Assembly (NCBI GenBank): GCA_002270565.1
Contig: NQMI01000006.1
Span: 702,244 to 766,243 of the forward strand
Origin: Stenocarpella maydis
Taxonomy: Eukaryota > Ascomycota > Sordariomycetes > Diaporthales > Diaporthaceae
DNA length: 64,000 bases
Direction: 5' to 3'
Shown in pieces: positions 38,356 to 49,074 of this stretch. The notes under the pieces are model-generated. The model did not search any database and was not told the origin of the DNA. It was given only the letters and a program-made list of their open reading frames with translations. Position numbers and translations under genes: made by a program. How positions within the stretch are numbered: the first letter of the stretch is position 1; each line of letters starts with the position of its first letter.

Positions 38356-38397
38356 ATGGCTTCTCCTTTTCAACCAAAGACCGTGGCTTCTAATTCT
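38311..38397. repeat. 30-bp minisatellite overlapping the SET gene start
   Basis: Units at 38311-38340 and 38341-38370 are tandem 30-mers beginning TCTCAACCAAACACCAYGGC. A third, diverged unit starts at 38371 (CAACCAAAGACCGTGGCTTC). The ATG of the SET gene lies in the second unit; the same position reads ACG in the first and GTG in the third. Confidence 0.75.
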
Positions 38398-39921
38398 CTA
38401 CCAATCACGTACTCTAGACTCAGTAACCCTTACACTCTCCGAAGCTTCCAGAACTTGACACCGGGTTCTCAAGGCCCAGTCCCTCGAAATGCACAGGGAT
38501 TCCCTTGCGAGACTGTAAACTACCAGGTAGATTCTGCAAAGTGGGCCAATGATATACAAAACCCTGAGGACAGGAATATTCGAGGTATCTGCGGGTATGG
38601 GAGTCAATGGTGGGCTCGCAGTTGCTTCTATTGCGAGCAGGGGCCTAGGCATTGTCCCCAATATTCTTGTGTATTTGGTTGCCTTGCTGAGCGTCTGCAT
38701 CGGGATCAGAGAAGAAAATTCGAAAGTGAGTATTCCGATCTACCATATCGAAGGAACTGCAGGGATTCTGAGCATTATATTGGCGCATAATACCTCTTTT
38801 GGACATTAACTTGTGATATTCGGTGGTCTATCTTTGGTTCATGCTAATGACATCTTCACATGGCAGTACGCCTGGCACCAAATAATATGGGTCTTGGAGT
38901 CTTCGCAGGTCGAGAGCTCCTCGAAGGCGATATTCTTGACCAGTATTTTGGTGAACTAATTCCACCCCGAGAGGCTGCTGGACGCCATGACGACAATTAC
39001 ATATTTCAGATACGAAATATTGCAGCTATTTCAGCGAGGGACTATGGAAATTGGACCCGCTTTGTAAACCACAGCTGTGAACAATTTAACATCGAAGCCA
39101 TGAGCAATGTTGTGGGCGGCCTGAGAACCATCACGTTTCGAGCGCTTAGAAACATTCCACAAGGAGACGAACTGCTGGTTGATTACGGTCCAAACTACTT
39201 TGGCGATAGTGGCACTGTCAATATTCTTTGCCGTTGCCCATATTCTACGGAGCCCCATCTCCATCCGAACTCGACCAGAAAGAACATCAATACCAGAGTA
39301 GCATTTCCTGGAATTAAAACACCGCCTGCCACGAAGGCTCCCGATGTCCCAATAAGAGAAAAGAACGCGTAGATAACCCGTTCCAAAGCTTTCCTCGTCA
39401 GCAAAAGGCCTAACAGGTCCTCACACTAGACAACCTTGCACTGGCGGCTGGTTGAGCAACTTATTAGACGCCGGAGAAATGATAGGGACTGGGCAGACAA
39501 GACCCAATTCGCTAATATATCCGATTCGAGAGGTGACGCTCTGATAGGAAAGGCTGTCCTGAATCAGTCGGCACAGCTGACAATCCGTCAGTGGCATCTT
39601 GACGTTGTCAAGGCGTTCCAGCAAGACAGTGTGTGCGGCAAGAAAGACGGCCAGCAGTGGGAGACTCGGGATGTCCTGAAAAGGGTCTTCTCGGTGCTTG
39701 TCGCGGCCAGGCGGAGAAGGCGGAGGGCTGGGCGTAGGAATTCATTTGCGACAACACCGCCAATGACACCGGCCGGACTTGGCCTCCTAAAAGCACCAAA
39801 TCTTCAGGACAAGGGGAAAGCTCCGGCGGGAATACCAACCCCTCCCCTGACAGCAAGCACCGTCAATGCAGGAACAGACGCGCGCCGGGCTAGGCTTGCA
39901 GCTATCCGCCGACGCGGCTGA
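38356..39921 (+). CDS. SET-domain protein (putative lysine methyltransferase)
   Basis: Exons 38356-38725, 38867-39368 and 39468-39921 join in frame to 441 aa. A cysteine-containing stretch (about residues 78-110; FYCEQGPRHCPQYSC, FGCLAERLH) sits where a pre-SET would be. The SET domain spans about 124-240: MGLGVFAGRELLEGDIL, the NWTRFVNHSC cofactor/knot motif, and GDELLVDYGPNYF. CRCPYS at its end resembles a post-SET start. The third exon (R/K-rich helical tail, then Pro/Thr-rich TTPPMTPAGLG) is inferred: a GTAGAT donor at 39369 and a TTATTAG acceptor give correct phase. If it is not used, the protein ends at 39372 with 291 aa. SET proteins methylate lysines on histones or other targets. Substrate unknown. 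Confidence 0.78.
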
Positions 39922-40727
39922 CAGCAACGACTACACAGCCCTTGAGGGGCAGGTTCAAGCATCTTATTTCTTCTGGGCCCCTTGGGTTTCACACTGTTTC
40001 TGTGCATGGTTTGTATCCGGTAGAGGAATTCTTCCACCGAGACCTACCCCTAGGCTGAACGGTTATGAATATTTCTTGTTTACAGATTGACTTTGTAAGT
40101 TACAGCAATGTTTCAAATTTGTATAAATATTAGAATATCATCTCTGGAAAAATGAAAAAAGAGAGAACTGGATGATGGGTCCAAAACGATCGCAAAGGCG
40201 CACACTCTGCCATTTGTAAACACAATTTGGAAGTTGCGATTTTTCACGTGTTGGGGAATAACAATGAGGCATATTAAGTCCATAATTCAAGAATAGACCT
40301 ATGTTTTGGTACTTCTTGACAAGGCCTCCCTGTATTTCGGCAAGCAAATGCGAAATGTTAACGGGGTATGTAAAGGAATCTAGGTTTGCACAAATCAGCC
40401 ACACTCTGAGTAGCGTATTACTTTTCGAGTGTTGGTGCAGTAGTAAAACTGGCTCAATAACCCATTTCACAACCACGAGCTGTTTCACCACCAACAAGGT
40501 CTAATATTAAGATGTGTGGGGACGTCGAACCTTATTATCCGCGAACTAATTAGCACCTCTTGTTTAAGTGCTTATAGTGATGCTATATGTTTCAACTGGT
40601 TCCCACGCCGATTCCTACTTTGGTACAGAGAGCTTAAGAGTATAAGATGGGTATTATTCTTCACAAGTTTAACAGATAACTGGCATCCTTAAACTTACTA
40701 TACAAAAGCCTTTTTGCACGCCATAGT
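39922..40727. other. AT-rich spacer before the cysteine-rich peptide gene
   Basis: About 0.8 kb. It has no coding signal and contains the promoter of the peptide gene, with a TATAAG at 40641. Confidence 0.4.
40641..40646 (+). promoter_or_regulatory. TATA-like box of the cysteine-rich peptide gene
   Basis: TATAAG lies 87 bp before the ATG at 40728, a usual distance for a fungal TATA element with a short leader. Confidence 0.35.
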
Positions 40728-41149
40728 ATGAAATTTACTCTCCTTCCCATCGGTGCCCTAATAGGCATATCTTGCTGTGTGTGCGGCGAGTCATTCGAAG
40801 GTCAACGCCTAGGGTTTGATGAATCCGGCAATGAACGCATTTTGGTGGCAAAAGAACGATGTGAAGAGTTGCTCGGGCAAATTGCTCCAATGAGTGACGA
40901 TTCTGTCCCGGGTCCTACAATTACACCACCCCCCAACCCAGGTCAGGCTTTTGACCGACGCCAAGCATGTACAACGACATCCTGCCAAGGCAGGTTCTGC
41001 GTACTCCAAGGCCGTAAGTCATTACATTCTAGAATGGTCGATTCTGGCTAACAATCTTCAAAGAGCCATGCATTACAAACTGTTGCGCAGGTGTTGCATG
41101 CGTCGTTACTTCTAATGTGGCTGACCTGGGTCACTGCATACGAACCTAG
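40728..41149 (+). CDS. Small secreted cysteine-rich peptide precursor
   Basis: Two exons, 40728-41013 and 41064-41149, with a 50-bp intron, give 123 aa. Residues 1-20 are a signal peptide (FTLLPIGALIGISC). A pro-region with an acidic helix and a Pro-rich stretch (PGPTITPPPNPGQ) follows. A dibasic R77-R78 site then fits Kex2 cleavage. The released 45-residue peptide (79-123) holds eight cysteines at 81, 86, 91, 98, 102, 103, 108 and 120, pattern C-x4-C-x4-C-x6-C-x3-CC-x4-C-x11-C. The vicinal CC in the middle resembles knottin-like or effector peptides. The splice is well supported, because the frame ends cleanly and adds half of the cysteines. Role unknown; effector, antimicrobial or signalling peptide are all possible. 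Confidence 0.82.
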
Positions 41150-41939
41150 GTGCTGAGTTTGGCAAACCCTAGAATATCATCTGGAGGGGAAATATTGGTG
41201 GATTTGTTCTTGTGTTCTACTAGGCTTTATTCAGCTCCTATTGGTCCATGAGGGCAGAACGTCGTTAGTTTGCCGAAAGCCTCTTGCGTGATGGCTATAA
41301 GTAAAATATGTCGCGAAACATGCGCACTGGCAGCTGCGCAGCTGCTTTTACGCGTCATAAACATCATGAATTTAATATTTTCCCGTGTTTCTTTTGCTTC
41401 GGTCTGTGTTGCGTATGTCGAAATATTGGTCGAGGTTTTACCCACTTTTGGCATCGCATCTCCTGCTATTTCCCACTTACTCTTGTCTAAATGATTCGTA
41501 AGAGGACTCCTGCCATAACAATGAGTAGGGACTGCCTATACGCTAGGGTAGTGTACCAGTCTGCCACTAACATTAATCACCGACGGGTCGCATGAAGCGG
41601 TCAACCGATAGGCAGCCATTTCAGTCCCCCGTTTTCGTTGTTGCCTGCGAACCATGGTCAAATCTGGACGACTACTTCTAGATTCCATGGAATTCTGTCT
41701 GTCAACACAAACCGCCCAAGGAGTATAATTTTCAGCGTTCAGTCGAGCCTCGAGCTATACCGCCTCATCAACAGGTACCTCGCCTTCATCCCCATGTCAA
41801 AGTCGTTTTTGCTTGTCCCGTCCCCCGCACGTGCGCTAAGCTCAATCCGGCGGATTTATAGCGAAGACCTCAAGCCTACAAGCTTTACCCTACCAAAGCC
41901 ATCAACACCATCTGCTTACCGCGCGACGACAGAAGGAAG
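41150..41939. other. Spacer between two small genes
   Basis: About 0.8 kb of AT-rich DNA. ORFs at 41270-41494 and 41638-42147 on plus lack motifs, and the second is an out-of-frame shadow of the poly-Asn gene. The end is pyrimidine-rich and includes the leader of that gene. Confidence 0.4.
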
Positions 41940-42041
41940 ATGGCATCATCGACCATGTCCGGCCCCTTTGACCCCAACAACGCTCGATCGCAGAAGCCGA
42001 CCGATGCCGCCGAATCCGCCGGGGCTGGACAAGCCGCCGCC

Positions 42042-42088
<47 letters not shown>

Positions 42089-42212
42089 CTCGGCGCCCAA
42101 AACAAGCGCCAACCACCTTCACGACAAAGATCTCAACTGGTGGTTGAACTTCGCGCGCACCTTTAAGACCGCTGTCAAGACTCCACTGCCGGACGACGAC
42201 GATTTCCTGTGA
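41940..42212 (+). CDS. Small hydrophilic protein with poly-Asn tract
   Basis: Single-exon frame of 90 aa. The N-terminal half is low complexity and has 16 consecutive Asn codons (residues 35-50). The C-terminal 30 residues look conserved: HDKDLNWWLNFARTFKTAVKTPLPDDDDFL has a Trp pair, an amphipathic stretch and an acidic end. No signal or TM segment. I do not recognise the family. The well-formed C-terminus argues for a real gene despite the repeat. Confidence 0.62.
42042..42089 (+). repeat. (AAC)16 trinucleotide microsatellite
   Basis: Uninterrupted AAC repeat inside the coding frame of the 90-aa protein, encoding Asn. Its length is likely to vary between strains. Confidence 0.9.
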
Positions 42213-42683
42213 GCCGAGGAGGCGTTCCTGCAGAATCTATAGGTTGGTCGGAAAAGGGCAGTTGGGCATGGGGGAGGGGGGAAGGATCATTGCACGCAGT
42301 CAAATAGGTCCAGGCCTTGAAGTTATTGGAAGTCTTCCAATTCAAAATACATTCATTCAGCAGGTAATCAGGCTTATTCAATAGACCCTCGCGCGGCTTA
42401 TGCTCCGCTGCACTGGGAATTAGTTGAGTGGCATGCACTGTCGCGTCTAACAAAAGGTTTGTGACATGGCTTTTTCCATCACGCTATTTTGAAACCTAAA
42501 ATGTGCTTAAAGATTTGGGGCGACGAAATAATCCTTTTTTTTTATCCCGTCTGATCAGACTCATACCCTACTGGGGTTTCAATTGTGACCATACGCCAAA
42601 CGTTCTCTTCCAAAATGCTTTCCCTTGATGCCAAGCACCGGTCAAAATGCAAGCCATGACAATGTTCCGGGCGCGATCCCTAA
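42213..42683. other. Convergent spacer
   Basis: About 0.47 kb between two convergent genes. It holds short G- and T-rich runs only. Confidence 0.4.
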
Positions 42684-43529
42684 TTAGATATCTGGCCCAT
42701 CCTCGTCCTCATATGGCACGTCATACACTCCCACAGGAGGTCCCTCTCTGCGTCTTAACTCTAGCCCACGCGAAGGCGACGGTGGCTCCGGGTATTCCTC
42801 CATATCGTGCGGGTAAAGCACCTCCCCATCAGGTGTCGTCACCGTCAGAATTGGTTTCTCCACGTCCTCCGTGCCGGGCATGCCCTCCTGTGGGTACGGC
42901 AGCAGTAGACATGGGTCCTTGATTAGGCCCGTCGTTCCCGTGCGTGCGATATGCTCTCTGTGTCTGATCCTCCGCTCTTCCGCGACGTCATGCAGGCGCT
43001 CGTGACATGAGCATCGGTTATCGAATTCGAGGCTGGGCCCGAAGCGGTGGTATAGGTAGGACGCCATGCCTTCGACGTAAGCTCCTACCCGCCCAAATAC
43101 CTCACCGAGACTCTCCCAGATGGTTTTCTCCATCTCTTCTGACACGTCTCCTTCATATTCGGAGCCACTTGTATCTGATGAGCCGGAGTGTGCGTCACCG
43201 TTGCCATCGCCAAGAGGTTGCTGCGCATCATTGTAGGCGGCGTGGTGTTTGTCGGTGTTGGTGGCGCCTAAGGCAGCTTTCGACTCTAGACGGAAGCATT
43301 TATCTTCATCTTGATCAGCAGACTGCTGAATTCTAGTCAGCACGGCTCCCAGTTGATGCCCACATTGGTGTGGTTGGGTAGAGATACAAACCTTCTGCCT
43401 CTCCGTTTCGTACTCTTCCGCCCAATCTCCGCCCCATGCTTTATCCCAGCCCACTTCTTGGTCCAGAATGGCTAGTTTCTTCCTCCAGTCCGGCTTGTTG
43501 GAGACCTCTTTTCCCTTGTCCTTCGACAT
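42684..43529 (-). CDS. Uncharacterised acidic protein
   Basis: Open frame from the ATG at 43529, 281 aa. A 66-nt segment (43326-43391) starts GTTTGT, ends ATTCAG and contains GCTGAC; it is probably an in-frame intron, which would shorten the product to 259 aa. The N-terminus is charged (MSKDKGKEVSNKPDWRKKLA) with several Trp (GWDKAWGGDWAEEY). The middle is acidic and Ser-rich, followed by a helix (IWESLGEVFGRVGAYVEGMASYLYHRFG) and a short CSCHE motif. The C-terminus is Pro/Glu-rich (EEYPEPPSPS). No known domain is recognised. Acidic composition and lack of signal or TM suggest a nuclear or cytosolic protein, an inference. Confidence 0.68.
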   Translation of the reverse strand: MSKDKGKEVSNKPDWRKKLAILDQEVGWDKAWGGDWAEEYETERQKVCISTQPHQCGHQLGAVLTRIQQSADQDEDKCFRLESKAALGATNTDKHHAAYNDAQQPLGDGNGDAHSGSSDTSGSEYEGDVSEEMEKTIWESLGEVFGRVGAYVEGMASYLYHRFGPSLEFDNRCSCHERLHDVAEERRIRHREHIARTGTTGLIKDPCLLLPYPQEGMPGTEDVEKPILTVTTPDGEVLYPHDMEEYPEPPSPSRGLELRRREGPPVGVYDVPYEDEDGPDI

Positions 43530-44163
43530 TTTTGTTGTCAGTGAGACGGGAGATGTTGTTCTGAGTAATGATGGGGTTGTGTGGGTGATAGAACAAAAAG
43601 AATGAAGGGGTGCGGTATTGGTTTCTATCCAGGAATTAAATATTAAGTGATGGTGAAGAAGTGAAGTATTGAGGTTGGTCTTTTTTTCTCATTTTTGTTT
43701 CGGGATCTAGTTTGGAGTGATGCTATGGATGCTAAGTGAAGATATATGACAGAGAGATAAAATGCTCCGAATGCTGATTTGCCTTTAACTTCTATAGATA
43801 GATTGAAACAAACACACACACACACGCAGAAGTACACACGGGTCAAGTACCTCAGTTGAGGTCAGCTCACCAAGTGATCCTAATCATGTTCTTAATGCTA
43901 TGTCCACATTGCCAAATGAAACAATCTATCCGACGGTGGCAGGCACTGGGTGATAGCGGTCTGTTAGTCTCAGGGAAAAAATTAAGCACCTTGCTAGGCG
44001 CGCATAAGGTTTTCCTATGGCTTCGAAAGTCACCGCCGTCTATCTTCTCTAGTGTCATAGTGATGACTGTCCGATTGTTTTGCTAGCCTAGTAGCTAGGT
44101 CGGTGCCACAGACTAAGGTAAAATTCCCGTCTAAGAAGACGGAAATAGTGGGCATGTTGTTGA
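43530..44163. other. Spacer with CA repeat
   Basis: Promoter region of the acidic protein gene and 3' flank of the broken F-box gene. An (AC)n microsatellite lies at about 43810-43825. No gene is seen. Confidence 0.45.
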
Positions 44164-46110
44164 CTACGAACTGGACCTGACGCTTCCATCCTCCTCGCTT
44201 GCTGTGCCAGCCCTGCCATCTGTTGTACAATCCTCCCCCCTAAGCCAACTTTGTTTCTTCACCTTTCGAGTGAGATCACGAACTATCTTGGCATCCGGCT
44301 GCGGCCGGTATCGCCTGATGCCTCCATCCTTGCTGTCTGGGATGTTCTCAGATGTCTTGTAGACACTTCCAATGTCATGTGCCGGTCGACAATTATACAC
44401 TTCAGGGCAACCAAGATGGCGAACAGGCCTGATGTGACTGTCCCACTTGCCAGCGTCGCCGGTTTGAATGCCGCCAATGTTCTTCCAAGACATGAGCACC
44501 ACGCAGTGGCCCACGCCAGGCACCTCCCTGGCCGAAATGGAAAAATCTGTGAAGCACTTCCTGCAGCCCTTGATCGTTATGCAGCCGTAGATGTCTTCAG
44601 GGTCTGGCTTGCAGATCTTGCAAGGCTGCTCGTGGATGAGGGCGCAACCCTTTACAGGTGAAAAGGAACAACGACTTGCTGCAGTGAGAACGTTGTTGGA
44701 ATAGCAGCGTGGAAGGTGATGATTGCATCGACCGCCACACTTGGTCGGCTGCACACACTGCACCAGTGTGTTAAGCCTCGAGATATGATCGCCCCACTTC
44801 TGATAGTAACAAAGCTGAGGGAGTCGGCTGAACAACCCTTGTCAGTCCCTTGCGATGTCATATGCCATTTCCATGAAGGAGCACTCCGTCAGCTTTCCCT
44901 TGTAAAAGGGGTACATGTAAATCCCAGTCCGAAAAATCAAACTTCCGTCCATCATCCGTGGGGTGACATGGAGAGCAAACTTTATGTGTCGAGTAGTTTT
45001 CTTGTCGGCCATAGATGCCCAGGAGAGGTACTCCTGGAGAACCCTGGAATCTTCAAAGAACTTCCTTCCGATCATCTTGACTATACCGGGCGGAATGGCG
45101 ATAGGCAGTGCTGTTCGCTGCCTATAATTACGGAGGCATCGATAGCGAGAGGAGCAGAATACCCAGACCCGTGGTGGTCGGTGAAGAGTAAGGCAATAGC
45201 AGCAGGCGTAAGAATTCTGCCGCTCAGCTTCAATGAGAAGGAGGAACTTCTAGAGGTTTTCCTTCGGCATCCTGAAATAGCAGGTGCCCAAGGCTGAGTA
45301 CGTCGTCAGGCACGCCAGCGCGAGGCAGGCGGCCGACTCAATGGGCAAGTAGCCCGCCACCACCAGCAGGAGCTCAGCTGGCACTCTCAAGATGGGAAAG
45401 CGTGAGTACGTGGAGATTTGTTTCTGCTCCAGTGGGTTGCGGTATCTCGCGAGAGTCCCCCACGGGTTCTGCGTGATGAGCTGGGTTGTGAGGCTTTCGT
45501 TGTCACCCATTGCATCTCCAGGGATTTGGATGGCGTCCATCTGGTCTGCATGCGTAACTTCGTCGTCACTCCGCTCGGACCCGCCATGGACACTATAATT
45601 AGACATGCCGTGGAAGATTGTGGTGTTTCCAGTTGGAATAGCACTCATGGGAGCATTTTCAATCGCTTGGCCTGGCCCATCACGATCGTCGTCGAGATGA
45701 TTGTAGGGTACATTCTCGTAGGGAACTCTTTCACCGTCGTTTCCATCGTCCTCGTCATCGGCCTCGTATCCATGGTTTGAAGATTGCGGGAATTGCCCTG
45801 GTAGGCCGGGAAGCCAACCACTCGTGATGAATGACTGGACCGAAGGTAGCTGAGAGAGAAAGTCAGTGGAGGGAAAAGCTGCATAGGCGTAGTTTAGGTT
45901 TTCGAGATTAACCATGGCTGCAGTCACAGGATCGTGGGAAGTGGCCTCATTTGTATTGTCCCCGATGGTACCGGACAGATGACGGCCATCACTCGTGGTA
46001 GCGGGATCGCTGTTGTGTGTGTGGTGCTTTGTCAAGGAGGCATCGTCGCTCAAGCCCAAGCCCCGACTGAAAGTACAAGCCTTAGAATCTGCCTTCATCA
46101 GAGTGTCCAT
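44164..46110 (-). pseudogene. F-box protein gene interrupted by two in-frame stops
   Basis: Three consecutive open stretches (46110-45250, 45249-44842 and 44841-44164) lie in exactly the same frame, separated only by a TAG at 45250-45252 and a TGA at 44842-44844. The first encodes an acidic N-terminus and ends with a clear F-box (ILRVPAELLLVVAGYLPIESAACLALACL). Translation past the TAG continues with KFLLLIEAERQNSYACCYCLTLH, the C-x2-C-x-x-LH element that follows the F-box in many fungal F-box proteins. Past the TGA the frame goes on with Cys-rich sequence (GCALIHEQPCKICKP, GCRKCF). Read through, it would be about 648 codons. CAG to TAG and CGA to TGA are single C-to-T changes. A truncated F-box-only protein of 286 aa could still be made. 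Confidence 0.8.
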
Positions 46111-46516
46111 CGCCGTCTTGGATCCTGCAGTCCGGTGATGCTTGCTGACGGGGTGGAAGGTTATTCATTTGAAGAGGAAAGGGTTGGGTGGAAGGAGAAT
46201 CGCTTGTTGAGGGATGGTTTGGAAATGTGAAAGAAACTCTCAAGTATTGAGAGGCGGTTGGGCTTCGAAAGTGAACAGGAATAAGATAACTGGGCCAGTG
46301 ACTGAGACTCCCAGTGGATGCCACGACTCACCACGGTACGGGCACTTCACTGTTTGCACTGCAGAACAAGTGAAAAAAGTGATTATCATAAAATGAAGGC
46401 TTCAGTCGAACGATCTGGGCAGGGAAGAAACGAGGTGAATGGGCGCCAGGAAAGTATTGGTTCCGTCCACCGCTCCTCTCCCCTTTTCCCCACCGTCTGA
46501 CCGACTTGTCTTTCAG
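46111..46516. other. Spacer between the F-box pseudogene and the oxidoreductase gene
   Basis: About 0.4 kb. It contains the F-box promoter and the 3' flank of the FAD oxidoreductase gene. Nothing else is seen. Confidence 0.4.
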
Positions 46517-48202
46517 CTATATTTTAGCTATCTCCTGCTTTGAAAAGTTCCTCAATCTCGACAGCCGCTCAAGTGTGAGCTGATATGGCTCGGGCAGCCC
46601 GACCTGATCCCATGTCTCGCCGTCCATCAGCTTCACAAGCCCAGGAGCAGCTGTAAACGTCCTGGCCATCCCATGTCCATTATGTCCAGCACATATCCAC
46701 TGCCCAGGAAGTCCCGGCAGCTCTCCGATTAGAGGGACACCATCCGTCGTAATGCCGAGGATTCCACTCCAGCTGTAGTCATAGAGGGTCCCCGGCCCGG
46801 GCACCTCCGCAGCCCAGCCCTCAAGCTGCTCCTCGGCGAGTGCCTTGACTGCTGCGGTTATCTCCGGAAACTCGGAGAGGCTATCGTCGGTCCGTAGCTC
46901 GGGATGCTTCTTCACCCACTCCCTGAACCTCCTCTGCCCCGGGTTCGAGCCCCCAAACATGATGACACCGTCAGAGGTTGGCCGCGGGTTGACGCTGAAG
47001 AGGGCCCCGTCAGGTAACAACACCCCATATGAGTTCCTCAATGCCCTCGAGCCTGCAAAGCTTGCCGGTGGGACCACCTTGTTGCACATATGCGGTGTGG
47101 GCACGAGAATCCCTAGCAGCGACGGCTCGACTGCCGCTCCGTACGCGTTGGTGGCATGCACCACCCGTGAGCACTCGATATTTCCCCTATCGGACTGAAC
47201 GACCCACTTATATGGCTTGTTGCTCTCCGCCACATTCCGAACAGTGGTGTAAGTTTGCAAGTTGAAGCGCGGCTCCTGTGTGATGTTGCTCCGCATTGTG
47301 TGGGCGACTAGCTTCCATGGTTGTAGGGTCGACGCAGGCCATGCGAAACACGCCTGGGCTTCCTTGAGGCGAGATGTCTTTCTGGCCTCGTCTGGATCGA
47401 GCGTGACCTTAATATGATCCACTTTCCCGCCTGCGGCTTCGTATCGGTCGAACACGTCCTTTGCTAGTGTTGCAACTTCCGGTGTCATGGCCACATCGAG
47501 GGTGTCGCCTACCCAGAGGTCACAGTCCACCTCGTTGTCGCGGACATACTTCACAAGGTTCTTCCATGTCTCTTGCTCATTTTGCAGTATCTATTTTATA
47601 AAGTCAGCCGGTTGCTTGCTGATGTCATCCGGAAATTGCAAGTACCTGTAGGGCCTGTTTGGGGCCAAAAGCCTTCTCATATTTGGCGAAACCTCGCCCT
47701 AGAAAATCCGGTCAGTCATTTTGAAGGCGATCCTGAGCTTCACCTTGGCTAACATTGATCAGGTTTGCAGTGGCCAGCATTTCTTCCGGTTGCACCGCTG
47801 CAGAACTCGCGAGCCTCGAGGACGACAACGCTTTTATCAGGCCAAGTCTCTAAACAGTGCTTAGCGACCAGAGTGCCCGTGATCTGCAAGCGTTAGTGGA
47901 CCATGGATGCCATAGCGTCCCGGGTATTCGTATTATGGGGACATAAAGGGCACGGAGAAACTCACGCCAGATCCAATGACGACGATGTCTGCAAACGCGG
48001 GTAGATCTGGCGTTGATCTATAGTCCAGCAACGCATCACATCGGACCCCTTGCAGCCAGTACGATAGAGACTGGCCAGTTTCCTTGGGGAAACCAGTCCA
48101 GTTGCCGTCGGCATCTGGGAACGCATGGTCGCGCACGTTAAGGACTGCAGGGGAGTCTGCGATGGTCACTCCGCTGGCCGACGCCGACTGAACTTGTCTC
48201 AT
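46517..48202 (-). CDS. FAD-dependent oxidoreductase (DAO superfamily)
   Basis: Four exons, 48202-47966, 47883-47754, 47698-47646 and 47590-46517, give 497 aa; introns are 82, 55 and 55 bp. The dinucleotide-binding motif DIVVIGSGITGTLVA (G77-x-G79-x-x-G82) is completed by the first splice, and the acidic end of the second strand is VVVLEAREFCSGATGRNAGH. The C-terminal FAD segment GITTDGVPLIGELPG...GHNGHGMARTFTAAP is typical of the D-amino-acid-oxidase/glycine-oxidase-like superfamily. An N-terminal extension of about 70 residues resembles those of fungal FAD-dependent amine/amino-acid oxidases. No secretion signal is visible, so it probably acts in cytosol or peroxisome; the C-terminal KI is not a PTS1. 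It oxidises an amine or amino acid; the substrate is unknown. Confidence 0.93.
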
Positions 48203-49074
48203 GGCAGAAACGAGTCATAAGACTTCCCAGTTTAACTATCTATGGGGATATTCACCACGACATATAGGCCCAGATTCAGAGTTTGGCGGGGTTAAGGGAT
48301 GTGCATGAGGGCAGCACCAGCGGGCGATATAATTGCCGGTGCTATCTTTGCCCCAATATGACCCGACAAACCGCATTTCGTGTCTCTCCGGGTATCGGAA
48401 CGCCGCCTTGCACACCATACGCTTACTCCGGTTAATATCAGGGACGGCAGCAGCAGGATCTCAGTACTAGCGAGCTCGACAAGATTTCTCATGGCTATTC
48501 GTCTCCAGGGGGATCTGACGATAATCAAATTCATGCGGTAAGATCTCGTGCAGAAATTGCTATCAAAGGCGTAGGAATTGCCGTTGTGACCTGTATCCGC
48601 AATCCTGCAGATGATGCCAGACGAGAAGACGGTGTGTCACCAGGCCTTGATAGAAACTAAGCCCCAGGCTAAGACCGTTGGGACGACGTTACGGTTATAG
48701 TTTACGCTGATTCTTCCACTATCGAGGCTTCACGGACCCCAAGCTACAATGTCGCGGCTGTGGACGATCTCATCAAGTATCTCTGTTCAGCACCCTTAGG
48801 TGTAAATAAGGGACCCAGGCCAGTGTACTATCAGGGAACCAGTTACTGGCTCCATTTTTGCTTTCCGTTATTGCTACATCTACTTGTATAGGTGTTATCC
48901 TGTTGTGCTGGGATCTAACTTGTCTCTGGAGGAACAGGAAAGCAGGTTATCCAACCCGCAGAGTGGTTGTAAGCCCATGTGAGGATTATTCTTCACATTA
49001 CCCATGTTTTAACAGACATTTTGTGATTCAATAAAACGCTCAAGAAATAACTACCACGGGATCCGATATCTCTT
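48203..49074. other. Spacer between the oxidoreductase and DUF4360 genes
   Basis: About 0.87 kb. It includes the oxidoreductase promoter. The minus-strand ORFs at 48236-48534 overlap in two frames and have no motif. Confidence 0.4.
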
